A stretch of 64,000 nucleotides of DNA from Amycolatopsis sp. NBC_00345 (GTDB lineage: Bacteria; Actinomycetota; Actinomycetes; Mycobacteriales; Pseudonocardiaceae). A program made the position numbers and the translations under genes. Below, piece after piece: positions 41,635 through 51,314 of the stretch. The stretch is taken from the NCBI RefSeq assembly GCF_036116635.1, contig NZ_CP107995.1:7998001-8062000 (forward strand), read 5' to 3'. The notes below the pieces were generated by a model. The model worked only from the letters and a program-made list of their open reading frames with translations, did no database searches and had not been told where the DNA came from. How positions within the stretch are numbered: the stretch's first letter is position 1; each line of letters starts with the position of its first letter.

Positions 41635-44544
41635 GTGACCGACGATCGCAACCGCTCCTGGCCCGGCCAGGAGCCAGATGCACCTCGCCGTGCCCAATGG
41701 CCGGGCGAAGACCCCGGTCCCGCCTGGCCGGGCGAGGACGCCCCCCGTCGTCCCCGGGCCCCCCAGAACCCGCCCCGCGGCAACGGCGCTCCCCGCCGTC
41801 CGGCCGCGAACGGCGGCGGTCCCGACTGGCCGAACGGCGACGAACCGCAGTGGCCCGGGTCCGACGAGGCCCCGCGCCGCCAGCCGCCGCAGCGTCCCCC
41901 GGCCCCGCCGGACGGGCGGACCCAGTCCGGCATGCCCGCGCGCCGCCAGCCGCCGCCACCCCCTGGCAACCGCCCGCCGGGCCCGAACGGCCAGACGCAG
42001 GGCTTCCGCCAGGCGCCACCGCCGGGTCAGGGCCCCGGCGGCCCGGGTGGTCAGGGCCCCGGCGGCCCGTCCGGCCCGCACCGCCGTCCGCCGCAGGGGG
42101 GACGGCCCGCGCCGCTGCCGCCCCCACCGGCCTACCAGGACCCGGCCTACCCGGACCGCGAGCCGCAGCTGATCACGCACGCGGTGCACGACGGCACCAA
42201 CGACGCCTTCGGCTACGACCCGTACGACGATCGCTATGACGACCGGTACGACGAAGACCACCAGTACGCGCAGTACGCCGACGACGAGGACTTCGAGGAC
42301 GAGCCGGAGCTCGACGAGGACGGCAACCCGATCAAGCCGCCGCTGACGCCGAAGCAGCGCAAGAAACGCCGCTGGAAGATCATCCGGCGCGTCCTCTACG
42401 CCATGTTCGGCCTGTTCGTGGTGGTTCCGGCGATCGCGTTCGTCATCACGTACTTCTCGGTGAAGGTTCCTTCCCCGCAGGACGTCAAGGCGTTGCAGAG
42501 CCAGCCGATCACCTTCCTGTACGCCAACAACACGGTGATGGGCCGCAACATCCCCGAGGGCGGCGACCGCGAGCTGCTGCAGCCGAACCAGGTGCCGGAC
42601 GTGGTGAAGCACGCTGTGTACTCGGCGGAGGACGCCACCTTCGAGACCAACTCCGGGTTCAACGTCATGGCCATCGCGCGGTCGGCGTTCAACCAGGTCA
42701 CCGGCGGCACCGGCGGTGGCTCGACGATCTCGCAGCAGTACATCAAGCAGGCCACGGCGAACGACGCGCCCACGCTGACCCGTAAGTGGACCGAGCTGGC
42801 GAAGTCGTTCAAGCTCAACAACACGACGTCCAAGTCGGACATCATCACCGGCTACCTCAACATCGTCTACTTCGGACGCGGCGCGAACGGCATCGCCGCG
42901 GCGTCGAAGGCGTACTACGGCAAGGACGTCGCCCAGCTCAACCCGTCGGAGGCCGCGCTGCTCGCGGGCCTGATCCAGGGGCCGAGCAAGTCGGAGGACC
43001 AGACCTACGCCAAGAAGCGCTGGACCTATGTGCTCGACCAGATGGTGCAGAACCACTGGCTCTCGCAGGCCGACCGCGCCGCCGCGACCTTCCCGACGCT
43101 GATCCCGAAGGGCTCGCAGAAGGAGAAGGACAACGCCACGCTGGACTACCACATCCAGCAGCGGATCCTGGCCGAGCTGGCGGCCAAGGGCTACGACGAG
43201 GACAAGCTGTACGCCTCGGGCGCGAAGATCTACACCACGATCGACCCGGCCGCGCAGAACCTGGCGGCCCAGTCCGTGCAGGACAACATGAAGGGCCAGA
43301 CCGACCCGGACTTGCTGGGAGCGCTGGTCGCCGTCGACCCGAGAACGGGCGGGGTGATCGCCTACTACGGCGGCCCGTCCACGGTGAAGGACAGCAACGG
43401 CAAGGACCAGGTGGCCACGGACTGGGCGAACACGCCACAGAACCCGGGTTCGTCGATGAAGCCCTACGACCTCACCGCGTTCCTCAAGATGGGCAAGGGC
43501 CTCGGCGAGGTGTTCGACGGGACCAACTACCGGACGCTCGGCGGCCGCGTCGTCCGCAACGCGGGTGAGAGTTCCAGCTGCGGCCCGCAGTGCACGGTCA
43601 AGAAGGCCATGGAGGTCTCGGCCAACACCGTGTTCTACGACATGGTGCTGAACGTGACCCACCCGGCGCCGGTCGCGGCGGCCGCGAAGGAGGCCGGCGT
43701 CCAGGCGGCCCCGAACGGCAAGGCCCGGCTGGGCATCAACGACGCCAACATCGCGCTCGGCGGTGGTGAGACGGCTCTGACCCCGGAGGACCAGGCCGCG
43801 GGCTACTCGAGCTTCGCCTCCGGCGGCGTCCGGCACCAGCAGCACTTCGTCGCGAAGCTGACGAACGCCCAGGACGAGGTGGAGTTCGACGAGACCACCG
43901 ACCAGGGCAAGCCGGCGTTCGACTCCGACGCGCAGAAGAGCCAGCAGATCGCGGGCAACGTCACCGACGCGCTCGGCCCCGTGATCAAGGAGTCGAACCT
44001 GAAGTGCCCGACGGGGCACGAGTGCGCCGGCAAGACCGGTACGCAGCAGTTCGACCCGACCGGGAAGAACGTGCCGAAGTCGTACAACGAGCGCAACGCC
44101 CAGACCTGGATGGTGGGCTACACACCGTCCATCTCGGTCGCGGTGTGGGTCGGCGGTGACGGCAACAAGCCGTTGCACGACAAGAACGACAAGCCGATCT
44201 TCGGTAAGACGATCGCCGGTCCGACGTGGCAGGACTTCATGACGGACTACCTCAAGGACAAGCCGGCGGAGAAGTTCGACAAGGTCCAGCCGATCGGCAA
44301 GGACGCGGACACGGTGGTCCCGTCGACCACGCAGAGCAGCCGGGTGGCGACGACCACCGACTCCCCGCCGCCGAGCGAACCCTCGACGTCCACCTCGGCG
44401 CCCTCGACGTCCGCGACCAAGAGCGAGACCACGTCCCCGACCCGTCCGACGTGGTTCGGCGGTGGTGGCAATCCCGTCCCGCCGGGCGGCGGCGGCAACG
44501 GACTCGGGGCCGGTGGCAAGCCACCGAGAGGCCCGACCGGGTAG
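41635..44544 (+). CDS. ponA1: Class A penicillin-binding protein (PonA1 type)
   Basis: 969 aa. A long cytosolic Pro/Gly-rich and acidic region (1-240), basic K-Q-R-K-K-R-R-W-K, one membrane helix (~250-275), GT51 transglycosylase (E-D-A-T-F-E, G-G-S-T-I-S-Q-Q-Y, Y-L-N-I-V-Y-F-G-R-G) and transpeptidase: S-S-M-K near 606, S-A-N, K-T-G-T. The tail is Thr/Ser/Pro-rich. It polymerises and cross-links peptidoglycan. GTG 41635 has GGGAGG upstream. Position after DUF5318 and before a GT87 gene equals M. tuberculosis ponA1. Confidence 0.95.
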   Translation: MTDDRNRSWPGQEPDAPRRAQWPGEDPGPAWPGEDAPRRPRAPQNPPRGNGAPRRPAANGGGPDWPNGDEPQWPGSDEAPRRQPPQRPPAPPDGRTQSGMPARRQPPPPPGNRPPGPNGQTQGFRQAPPPGQGPGGPGGQGPGGPSGPHRRPPQGGRPAPLPPPPAYQDPAYPDREPQLITHAVHDGTNDAFGYDPYDDRYDDRYDEDHQYAQYADDEDFEDEPELDEDGNPIKPPLTPKQRKKRRWKIIRRVLYAMFGLFVVVPAIAFVITYFSVKVPSPQDVKALQSQPITFLYANNTVMGRNIPEGGDRELLQPNQVPDVVKHAVYSAEDATFETNSGFNVMAIARSAFNQVTGGTGGGSTISQQYIKQATANDAPTLTRKWTELAKSFKLNNTTSKSDIITGYLNIVYFGRGANGIAAASKAYYGKDVAQLNPSEAALLAGLIQGPSKSEDQTYAKKRWTYVLDQMVQNHWLSQADRAAATFPTLIPKGSQKEKDNATLDYHIQQRILAELAAKGYDEDKLYASGAKIYTTIDPAAQNLAAQSVQDNMKGQTDPDLLGALVAVDPRTGGVIAYYGGPSTVKDSNGKDQVATDWANTPQNPGSSMKPYDLTAFLKMGKGLGEVFDGTNYRTLGGRVVRNAGESSSCGPQCTVKKAMEVSANTVFYDMVLNVTHPAPVAAAAKEAGVQAAPNGKARLGINDANIALGGGETALTPEDQAAGYSSFASGGVRHQQHFVAKLTNAQDEVEFDETTDQGKPAFDSDAQKSQQIAGNVTDALGPVIKESNLKCPTGHECAGKTGTQQFDPTGKNVPKSYNERNAQTWMVGYTPSISVAVWVGGDGNKPLHDKNDKPIFGKTIAGPTWQDFMTDYLKDKPAEKFDKVQPIGKDADTVVPSTTQSSRVATTTDSPPPSEPSTSTSAPSTSATKSETTSPTRPTWFGGGGNPVPPGGGGNGLGAGGKPPRGPTG

Positions 44545-44560
44545 CGCCCGGGCTTTGACC

Positions 44561-44603
44561 TGCGAAGGCTCCCCCTCTTCTCGTTGGAGGGGGAGCCTTC
44601 GCA
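44561..44603 (+). terminator. Terminator after first PBP
   Basis: 17 bp perfect stem (44561-44577 with 44587-44603), 9 nt loop, 17 bp past the stop codon. It separates the two tandem PBP genes. Confidence 0.85.
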
Positions 44604-44755
44604 CGTCCGGGGCCGGTGACGCCGCAGTGTGTGCGATCGGGCACACATCGGAAGAGTCGCGCGGGTGAGTGAACCTGCCCCCATCGACGCGCGTCCTCTC
44701 CAGGAGAGGGGCACTGCGCCCGCAGCACGCCCGAATCCTGACGGAGGATCCGCAC

Positions 44756-47356
44756 GTGAACGACGACCGCACCCGATCGTGGCCCGACCGGGATCCGGAC
44801 CCGCGGCGTCAGCCCCCCGCCGGAGGCCAGGGAACGCCGCCCTGGGCCCGTAATCCGGGCGGGCACCCCCAGAACCCGCCGCCGCGGAACCCGGGCCCCC
44901 GGCCGCCGCGGGCGCAGCCGAACCGGCCCGAAGCGCAGCCGAACCGGCCCGGCACCCCGCCGCCCGGCTTCCGGCAGCCGCCGCCGGGCGGCCGCCGTCC
45001 CGGGCCGCCGCCGCAGGGGCCGCGCCGCGAGCCCGAGCTGATGACCCACCACGTGCACAACGGCACGGTGGACTACAACCGGGACTACAACGGCGCGGCG
45101 GACTACGACCCGCTGGACCCCGACGACGTCTACCCCGAAGAGCCGGAACTCGACGCCAAGGGCAGACCGGTCCTCACGCCCGCGCAGCGCAAGAAGCGCC
45201 GCTGGAAGATCATCCGGCGCTCGCTGTACGCGTTTGTCGGCCTGTTCATCGTGATCCCGGCGATCGCGTTCGTGATCACCTACTTCGCCGTCGACGTGCC
45301 ATCGCCGCAAAGCGTTGCCCAGACGCAGAACCAGGCCGTGACCTACCTCTACGCCGACGGCAGCGCGATGGGCAAGGACGTGCCCTCCGGCGGCAACCGG
45401 CAGATCCTTACCCCGCAACAGATCCCGGACGTCGTGAAGCACGCGGTGATCGCGACGGAGGACTCGTCGTTCGAGACCAACTCCGGCTTCGACGTCACGG
45501 GCATCCTGCGCGCGGTCTACAACCAGGTGACCGCCGGCACCGGTGGTGGCTCCACGATCTCGCAGCAGTACATCAAGAAGGCCACGGACAACGACGCGCC
45601 CACGCTCACCCGCAAGTGGACCGAGCTGGCCAAGTCCTTCAAGATGAACCAGACGTACGAAAAACAGGACATCATCACCGCGTACCTGAACATCATCTAC
45701 TTCGGACGCGGGGCGTACGGGATCGGCGCGGCGTCTCAGGCCTTCTTCCACAAGGACGTCAGCCAGCTCGACTACTCCCAGGCGGCGCTGCTCGCGGGCC
45801 TGATCCAGCAGCCCGGCCGAGCGGATAACCCGAAGGTGGCCACCGCCCGCTGGAACACGGCGCTCGACCGCATGCTGGAGAACCACTACATCACCCAGGC
45901 GCAGCGCTCGAGCGCGCAGTTCCCGACGCCGATCCCGCTGGCGGACTCGAAGGGCGACTCCGGCGCGCCGTACCAGTTCATCTCCGACCAGGTGAAGGAC
46001 GAGATGGCCCAGCACGGGATCCCGCCCGAGAAGTACTACTCCGGCGGCTACACCGTGCAGACCACGATCGACAAGAAGGCGCAGGACGCGGCCCAGCAGG
46101 CGGCGACCGACGCGTTGAAGGACCAGGTGGACGACCGCCTGCTCGACGCGCTGGTGGCGATCGACCCGAAGACCGGCGGCGTGCTGGCCTACTACGGCGG
46201 CCCGGTGACCATCGACGTGAACGGCCAGAAGCAGGCCGCGCGAGACTGGGCGGACACCCCGCAGAACCCGGGCTCGTCGATGAAGGCGTACGACCTCACC
46301 GCGTTCCTCAAGATGGGCAGGGGAATCAACTCGACGTTCGACGGGACGAACAACCGGGTGTTCGACGGCCGCAAGGTCCGCAACGCCGGCCCGAGCAGCA
46401 GCTGTTCGGACCACTGCACGGTCTCCGAGGCGATGATGCGCTCGGCGAACACGGTGTTCTACGACATGGTCCTGAACGTCACCCACCAGGTCCCGGTGCA
46501 GCAAGCCGCGCAGGAGGCCGGCGTCCGCCTCACCAGTGACGGCGGCAAGTCCGAGATCTCCACCAAGGACAACAACATCTCCCTCGGCGGTGGCGACACC
46601 CGGATCACCCCGGCCGACATGGCGGCGGGCTACTCGACGTTCGCGGCGAACGGCGTCCAGCGCGACCGGCACTTCGTGCTCAAGGTGACGAACGCGCAGA
46701 ACGAGATCGCCTACGAAGCCGCTCCGAGCGCGGGCAAGCCGGCGTTCGCGAGCAACGATGCGGGTCTGAGCAAGCAGATCGCGGGCAACGTGACCAAGGC
46801 GTTGAAGCCGGTGATCGACTTCTCGCACCTGAAGTGCCCGTCGGGCCACGAGTGCGCCGGCAAGACCGGCACGCAGCAGCACACGAAGCGCGCGAGCGAG
46901 CCGGCCTGGTCCGCCGACGCGAACGCGCAGACCTGGATGGTCGGCTACACCCCGTCGGTCTCGGTGGCGGCCTGGGTCGGCGCGGACGGCGACCAGAACC
47001 TGCACGGCAAGGGCAACTCGCCGATCTTCGGCTCCACGATCGCGGGCCCGATGTGGCAGAAGTTCATGAACACCTACCTCGCGGGCAAACCGAGCGAGAA
47101 GTTCGACGACGTGCCCCTCATCGGAGACGCCGCGCCGCCGTCCGAGGGCGCGTCCGACACCGCCACCCCGCCGCCGGACGAGGGCGACGGGAACGGACCG
47201 ACCGGCAACCCGGACAGCCCGGACAACCACTCCACGGGTGACCCGAACGAGAGCAACAACCCGTCCCAGCCCGCGCACACCCCGAAGCCCCCGAAACACA
47301 GCCAGACCAACGGCCCGCCCGACACGGGAGGACCGCCTGACCCCGGCAACGAATAG
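44756..47356 (+). CDS. Second class A penicillin-binding protein, tandem paralogue
   Basis: 866 aa with the same architecture as the preceding gene: Pro-rich cytosolic part (shorter), R-K-K-R-R-W-K-I-I-R-R, membrane helix, GT51 (E-D-S-S-F-E, G-G-S-T-I-S-Q-Q-Y, Y-L-N-I-I-Y-F-G-R-G), transpeptidase S-S-M-K near 506, S-A-N, K-T-G-T, and a disordered Asp/Pro/Asn tail. Start GTG 44756 after GGAGG. Many blocks are identical to the first copy, showing tandem duplication; both keep all catalytic motifs. Both also share the opening D-D-R-x-R-S-W-P. Confidence 0.94.
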   Translation: MNDDRTRSWPDRDPDPRRQPPAGGQGTPPWARNPGGHPQNPPPRNPGPRPPRAQPNRPEAQPNRPGTPPPGFRQPPPGGRRPGPPPQGPRREPELMTHHVHNGTVDYNRDYNGAADYDPLDPDDVYPEEPELDAKGRPVLTPAQRKKRRWKIIRRSLYAFVGLFIVIPAIAFVITYFAVDVPSPQSVAQTQNQAVTYLYADGSAMGKDVPSGGNRQILTPQQIPDVVKHAVIATEDSSFETNSGFDVTGILRAVYNQVTAGTGGGSTISQQYIKKATDNDAPTLTRKWTELAKSFKMNQTYEKQDIITAYLNIIYFGRGAYGIGAASQAFFHKDVSQLDYSQAALLAGLIQQPGRADNPKVATARWNTALDRMLENHYITQAQRSSAQFPTPIPLADSKGDSGAPYQFISDQVKDEMAQHGIPPEKYYSGGYTVQTTIDKKAQDAAQQAATDALKDQVDDRLLDALVAIDPKTGGVLAYYGGPVTIDVNGQKQAARDWADTPQNPGSSMKAYDLTAFLKMGRGINSTFDGTNNRVFDGRKVRNAGPSSSCSDHCTVSEAMMRSANTVFYDMVLNVTHQVPVQQAAQEAGVRLTSDGGKSEISTKDNNISLGGGDTRITPADMAAGYSTFAANGVQRDRHFVLKVTNAQNEIAYEAAPSAGKPAFASNDAGLSKQIAGNVTKALKPVIDFSHLKCPSGHECAGKTGTQQHTKRASEPAWSADANAQTWMVGYTPSVSVAAWVGADGDQNLHGKGNSPIFGSTIAGPMWQKFMNTYLAGKPSEKFDDVPLIGDAAPPSEGASDTATPPPDEGDGNGPTGNPDSPDNHSTGDPNESNNPSQPAHTPKPPKHSQTNGPPDTGGPPDPGNE

Positions 47357-47403
47357 GCAGAAAGGCGCCCCCACCGGAATTTCCGGTGGGGGCGCCTTTC
47401 TGC
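47357..47403. terminator. Bidirectional terminator
   Basis: Perfect palindrome of two 23 nt arms around one base, starting just after the stop of the second PBP; convergent with the oxidoreductase gene. Confidence 0.88.
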
Positions 47404-47461
47404 GAGGAAGCCGTGGTCCCGGCGCTGGGGGTGGGTCACCAGGACCACGGCCGGTACTGGG

Positions 47462-48523
47462 TCAGCCGTCGGACAGGCTGATCACGCGGGCCTCCGCGGC
47501 CGAGCGGTGCGCGGCCTCGATCACGCGCAGGGTCGCGACGGCGCTCGCCGGGTCGACCGGGAAGGCCGCCTCGCCGCGCAGGGCGTCTCGGACCTGGGCG
47601 TAGAAATCCTGGTAGCGGCCGACCTCGGTGGGCACGGTTTCGGTGCCGTCGTCGACGCCGAGCGTGCCCGCGTCGGCGGCCGGTTCGACGCCCCAGCCCT
47701 CGTCGCCGGGGCGGAGGCCGGCCTTGATCTGGGGCTCCTGCACGTCGAGGCCGTACTTGGTGAACGTCGCGTGGTCGCCCAGCAGGCGGAAGCGCGGGTT
47801 GCGCGTCGCGGCGAGCGCGGAGGCCCACAGGTGCGAGCGGACGCCGTTGGTGTGGTGCAGCGCGACGAACACGTCGTCGTCCACGGCCACGCCGGGGCGG
47901 CGGCGGTCGGCCTCCGCGTACACCTCGGCGACCGGCCCGAACAGCTGCACCGCCTGGTCGACGATGTGCGCGCCCAGGTCGTAGAGCAGGCCACCGGCTT
48001 CGGCGGGGTCGCCGAACTCGCGCCAGTTGTCCTTGACCTTCGGCACCCAGCGGTCGTAACGCGACTCGAAGCGGAAGACGTCGCCGAGGCGGCCGGACTC
48101 GATCACCTTGCGCACGGTCAGGAAGTCCGAGTCCCAGCGGCGGTTCTGGAACACCGTCAGCCCGACGCCCTTGGCCTTCGCCGCGGCGACGACCTGCGAC
48201 GCCTCGGCGGCGGTCGGCGCGAACGGCTTGTCCACCACCACGGGCAGGCCCAGCTCGATCGCGCGCAGGGCGAGCGGCACGTGCGTCCGGTTCGGGGTGC
48301 TGACCACCACCAGGTCCAGCTCACCCGCGCGGGCGAAAAACTCGTCCGGGCCGGGAATCACCTCGGCCCGCGGGTACTCGGCCTGGGCCTGCGCGGCCCG
48401 TTCCGGGTTCGAGGTGACGATCGCCGCCGGCGCCAAACCCGGGGTCGCCGCCACGAGCGGCGCGTGGAAGACGCGGCCGCCGATGCCGTAGCCGAGGATC
48501 CCCACTCGTAAGTCATCAGCCAT
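47462..48523 (-). CDS. Gfo/Idh/MocA-family oxidoreductase
   Basis: 353 aa. Rossmann start V-G-I-L-G-Y-G-I-G-G-R, then V-V-V-S-T-P-N-R-T-H-V-P-L-A, then V-V-D-K-P-F-A-P-T (the conserved EKP-type motif as D-K-P), and C-terminal domain with G-G-L-L-Y-D-L-G-A-H-I-V-D-Q. Family members oxidise or reduce sugars and polyols with NAD(P). Divergent from a ROK repressor gene with a shared operator, so sugar-inducible expression is likely (inference). Confidence 0.92.
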   Translation of the reverse strand: MADDLRVGILGYGIGGRVFHAPLVAATPGLAPAAIVTSNPERAAQAQAEYPRAEVIPGPDEFFARAGELDLVVVSTPNRTHVPLALRAIELGLPVVVDKPFAPTAAEASQVVAAAKAKGVGLTVFQNRRWDSDFLTVRKVIESGRLGDVFRFESRYDRWVPKVKDNWREFGDPAEAGGLLYDLGAHIVDQAVQLFGPVAEVYAEADRRRPGVAVDDDVFVALHHTNGVRSHLWASALAATRNPRFRLLGDHATFTKYGLDVQEPQIKAGLRPGDEGWGVEPAADAGTLGVDDGTETVPTEVGRYQDFYAQVRDALRGEAAFPVDPASAVATLRVIEAAHRSAAEARVISLSDG

Positions 48524-48536
48524 GCCGCCTATTAAA

Positions 48537-48547
48537 CAACACTGTTG
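48537..48547. promoter_or_regulatory. Possible ROK operator
   Basis: Inverted repeat CAACA-C-TGTTG in the 55 bp between the divergent oxidoreductase and ROK genes, 14 bp from the oxidoreductase start, in a locally AT-rich stretch. Confidence 0.5.
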
Positions 48548-48578
48548 CGAAACTAGCCACCTCTGCGAAGATCACCGC

Positions 48579-49646
48579 ATGACGGAAACCGGGGTCAACC
48601 TGCGCGGGCTGCGCCAGCTCAACAGAACGTTGCTGCTCGGCCACATTCTGCGCTCCGGCGGCCTCAGCCGGGTGGAACTCGCCGAACGCAGTGGGCTGAC
48701 TCAGCAGGCCGTGTCGAAAATCGTCGCCGACCTGCTCGAGACGGAGCTGCTGGACGTCGAGCGCCAGCCGTCCACGCGCGTCGGCAAGCCGCGCACGCTG
48801 CTGCGCATCCGGCCGTCGGCGCGGTGCGCCCTCGGCGCCCAGCTGGACCGCGACGAGTTCCGCATGCTGCGCACCGACCTGGCCGGTGGCGTCGAGGACG
48901 TCGTGGAGGGCCCGCTGCCCGTCGGCTTCACCCCCGAGCAGGCCGTCACCGCGCTCGCCGGCGCGGCGCGCGAGCTGCTCGCCGACGTCGACCCGGCGCG
49001 GGTGCTGGGCCTCGGCGTCGGCGCGGTTGGCCCCCTCGACCACCTCGAGGGCCGCGTCCGCGACGCGACGAACATGCCCGGCTGGCACGACGTTCCCCTG
49101 CGTGACCTGCTGGCCGAGCGCACCGGCCTGCCCGTGACGCTCGACAAGAACACCAATTCCGCGGCCTTCGCCCACGCCTGGCCGGAAAACGCTCCGAGCA
49201 CCACGGCCGTGGTGCTCGTGGGCACCGGCATCGGCGTCGGGCTGCTGGTCGACGGGCGCGTCTACCGCGGGCCGCGCACGAACGCCGGTGAGTTCGGCCA
49301 CACCACGATTTCCTACGAAGGCCCGCGCTGCGCGTGCGGCCGGCGCGGCTGCGTCGAGGTCATGCACAACTCGGCGGCCACCACGGAGGAGGCCGCGCGG
49401 CTGCTCGGCATCGGGCTCGCCGACCTGGTCCAGGTGCTCGACCTGGAGCGCATCGTGCTGTTCGGCCGCGCCGTGCGCGCCGCCCCGGAGGTCTACCGCG
49501 ACACCGTCGCCGGTGAGCTGCGCGAACTGCTGCCGGTGCCGCACTGGCAGCGGATCGACGTCGAGCTGAGCACCTTGAGCGAGGACGCCGTGGCCCTGGG
49601 TGGGGCATTCGAGGTGCTTGCCGGGTTCTACGAAACGCCGAAATGA
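48579..49646 (+). CDS. ROK-family transcriptional repressor
   Basis: 355 aa. N-terminal winged helix (L-S-R-V-E-L-A-E-R-S-G-L-T-Q-Q-A-V-S-K-I-V-A-D-L) followed by the sugar-kinase-like ROK domain: G-V-G-A-V-G-P-L, D-K-N-T-N-S-A-A, G-T-G-I-G-V-G, E-F-G-H and the zinc cluster C-A-C-G-R-R-G-C-V-E. ROK regulators release DNA when a sugar binds. ATG at 48579 gives the standard N-terminus; a longer frame begins 57 nt earlier but would run through the operator. Likely controls the divergent oxidoreductase and itself. Confidence 0.93.
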   Translation: MTETGVNLRGLRQLNRTLLLGHILRSGGLSRVELAERSGLTQQAVSKIVADLLETELLDVERQPSTRVGKPRTLLRIRPSARCALGAQLDRDEFRMLRTDLAGGVEDVVEGPLPVGFTPEQAVTALAGAARELLADVDPARVLGLGVGAVGPLDHLEGRVRDATNMPGWHDVPLRDLLAERTGLPVTLDKNTNSAAFAHAWPENAPSTTAVVLVGTGIGVGLLVDGRVYRGPRTNAGEFGHTTISYEGPRCACGRRGCVEVMHNSAATTEEAARLLGIGLADLVQVLDLERIVLFGRAVRAAPEVYRDTVAGELRELLPVPHWQRIDVELSTLSEDAVALGGAFEVLAGFYETPK

Positions 49647-49682
49647 CAGGCTGCTGACCTGCATACCGATAACATCCGCGGC

Positions 49683-51251
49683 GTGCCCGACCAAGCCACC
49701 GACGAAGAGCCGGACGCGGCTCCCCGCACGCTGACCCCAGCCGAGCGGATAGTGCCCAGCTGGACCGACCCGCTGGCGGCCGCGGCGACGAGACCCCTGG
49801 GCGGCCCGCTCGGCGAGCACGCCGCGGTCGGCAGGCACTGGTTCTGGTCACCACAGCGCGTCGGCCTCGCGGTCGCGATGCTGGCGCTGGTGATCTGCTG
49901 GTTCGGCAAGGCCTCGTGCATCCAGCAGTACACCGACTCCAGCGGCGCCAACCAGCTCGACTGGCGGGCCGGGCGCCCGTTCGTCGCGATGTGCTACTCC
50001 GACATCGTCCCGCTCTACAGCTCCGAGCGGCTGAACGACCCGCACACGTTCCCGTACGTCTCCTCGTGGAAAGAGGACACGCAGACGGCGGAGAACCAGA
50101 CCCGGTACATGGAGTACCCGGTGGTCAGCGGGCTCTTCCAATGGGTCAACGCGAAGCTGGCGGCGGGCTGGCTCTCGGTCGCCGACTCCGGCTGGCTGCC
50201 GGGCGCGCTGCCGGTGGCGATCTACTTCAACATCTCCGCGTTCTGGCTCGCGCTCGCCTGGCTGGTCACGGTGTGGGCGACGGGCCGCACGATGAAACGC
50301 CGGCCGTGGGACGCGTTGCTGGTGGCGGCCTCACCGCTGGTGTTCGTGCACGCGTTCACGAACTTCGACGCCATCGCCACGGCCTTCACCGCCGCCGGCC
50401 TGCTCGCCTGGTCGCGCAGACGCCCGGAGGTGGCCGGCGTGCTGCTCGGCCTCGGCGCGGCCACGAAGCTGTACCCGCTGCTGTTGCTCGGGGTCCTCTT
50501 CGTGCTCTGCCTACGCGCGGGGAAGCTGCGCGCGTGGGGTAAAACGGCGCTGTTCACCGTGCTCGCCTGGCTGGTCGTGAACGTCCCGTTCATCCTCGTC
50601 GCGACCCGCGGCTGGTGGGAGTTCTTCCGGCTCAACACGCTGCGGCCGATGGACCCGGACTCGCTCTACAACGCCTTCTCCTACGCCACCGGCTGGACCG
50701 GCTTCGACGGCTTGCTCCAAAAAGGACAGACGCCGGTGTGGCTCGACGCCGTGGTCGCGGCGCTGTTCCTGGCCTGCTGCGCGGGAATCGCGTACATCGG
50801 CCTGACCGCCCCGCGGCGGCCGCGGCTCGGGCAGCTCGCGTTCCTCGTGGTGGCGGCGTTCCTGCTGACGAACAAGGTGTGGAGCCCGCAGTACTCGCTG
50901 TGGCTGGTGCCGCTGGCGGTGCTCGCGATCCCGCGCTGGCGCCTGCTGCTCGGCTGGATGGTGATCGACGCGCTGGTCTGGGCGCCGCGGATGTTCTACT
51001 ACCTCGGCACCGACCACAAGGGACTGCCGGAGGGCTGGTTCCTGGGCACGGTGGTCGTGCGCGACCTCGCCGTCATCGGCCTGTGCGTGCTGGTGATCCG
51101 CGAGGTCTACCGCCCCCGCACCGACCTCGTCCGCCTCTCCGGCGACGACGACCCGGCCGGCGGCGTCCTGGAACGCACCCGCGACCGCGTACGGCTGCCG
51201 GGGTTCCGCAGCCCCTCACGCGCCGCGCACGCCGCACCCCCGCGAACCTGA
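49683..51251 (+). CDS. GT87-family polyprenol-linked mannosyltransferase-like membrane protein
   Basis: 522 aa with about ten membrane helices. The first extracytoplasmic loop has the acidic Y-S-D-I-V-P-L-Y segment expected of GT-C enzymes; also L-G-A-A-T-K-L-Y-P-L-L and N-K-V-W-S-P-Q-Y-S-L-W-L-V, typical of DUF2029/GT87 proteins such as PimE. Such enzymes transfer mannose from polyprenyl phosphate outside the membrane. It corresponds in position to M. tuberculosis Rv0051, next to ponA1. TAACAT shortly before the GTG may be a -10 for a leaderless transcript. Confidence 0.82.
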   Translation: MPDQATDEEPDAAPRTLTPAERIVPSWTDPLAAAATRPLGGPLGEHAAVGRHWFWSPQRVGLAVAMLALVICWFGKASCIQQYTDSSGANQLDWRAGRPFVAMCYSDIVPLYSSERLNDPHTFPYVSSWKEDTQTAENQTRYMEYPVVSGLFQWVNAKLAAGWLSVADSGWLPGALPVAIYFNISAFWLALAWLVTVWATGRTMKRRPWDALLVAASPLVFVHAFTNFDAIATAFTAAGLLAWSRRRPEVAGVLLGLGAATKLYPLLLLGVLFVLCLRAGKLRAWGKTALFTVLAWLVVNVPFILVATRGWWEFFRLNTLRPMDPDSLYNAFSYATGWTGFDGLLQKGQTPVWLDAVVAALFLACCAGIAYIGLTAPRRPRLGQLAFLVVAAFLLTNKVWSPQYSLWLVPLAVLAIPRWRLLLGWMVIDALVWAPRMFYYLGTDHKGLPEGWFLGTVVVRDLAVIGLCVLVIREVYRPRTDLVRLSGDDDPAGGVLERTRDRVRLPGFRSPSRAAHAAPPRT

Positions 51252-51311
51252 AAGGCCGTTAAGGCCTCCTTACCCGCGTCCCACGCGGGTAAGGAGGCCT
51301 TAACGGCCTTT
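51251..51311. repeat. Intergenic palindrome, family A, copy 2
   Basis: 29 bp perfect arms (51251-51279 with 51283-51311) and a 3 nt CCC loop, sharing the arm AAGGCCTCCTTACCCGCGT with the element at 7131-7179. It starts at the stop codon of the GT87 gene and ends 4 bp before the convergent nfo stop, so it must form the terminator of both. Confidence 0.85.
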
Positions 51312-51314
51312 GCC

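Noticed and set aside
44252..47374. Minus-strand frame of 1040 codons across the second PBP
   Set aside because: Mirror frame of a real gene with all PBP motifs; Arg/Val/Gly-rich shadow typical of high-GC DNA.
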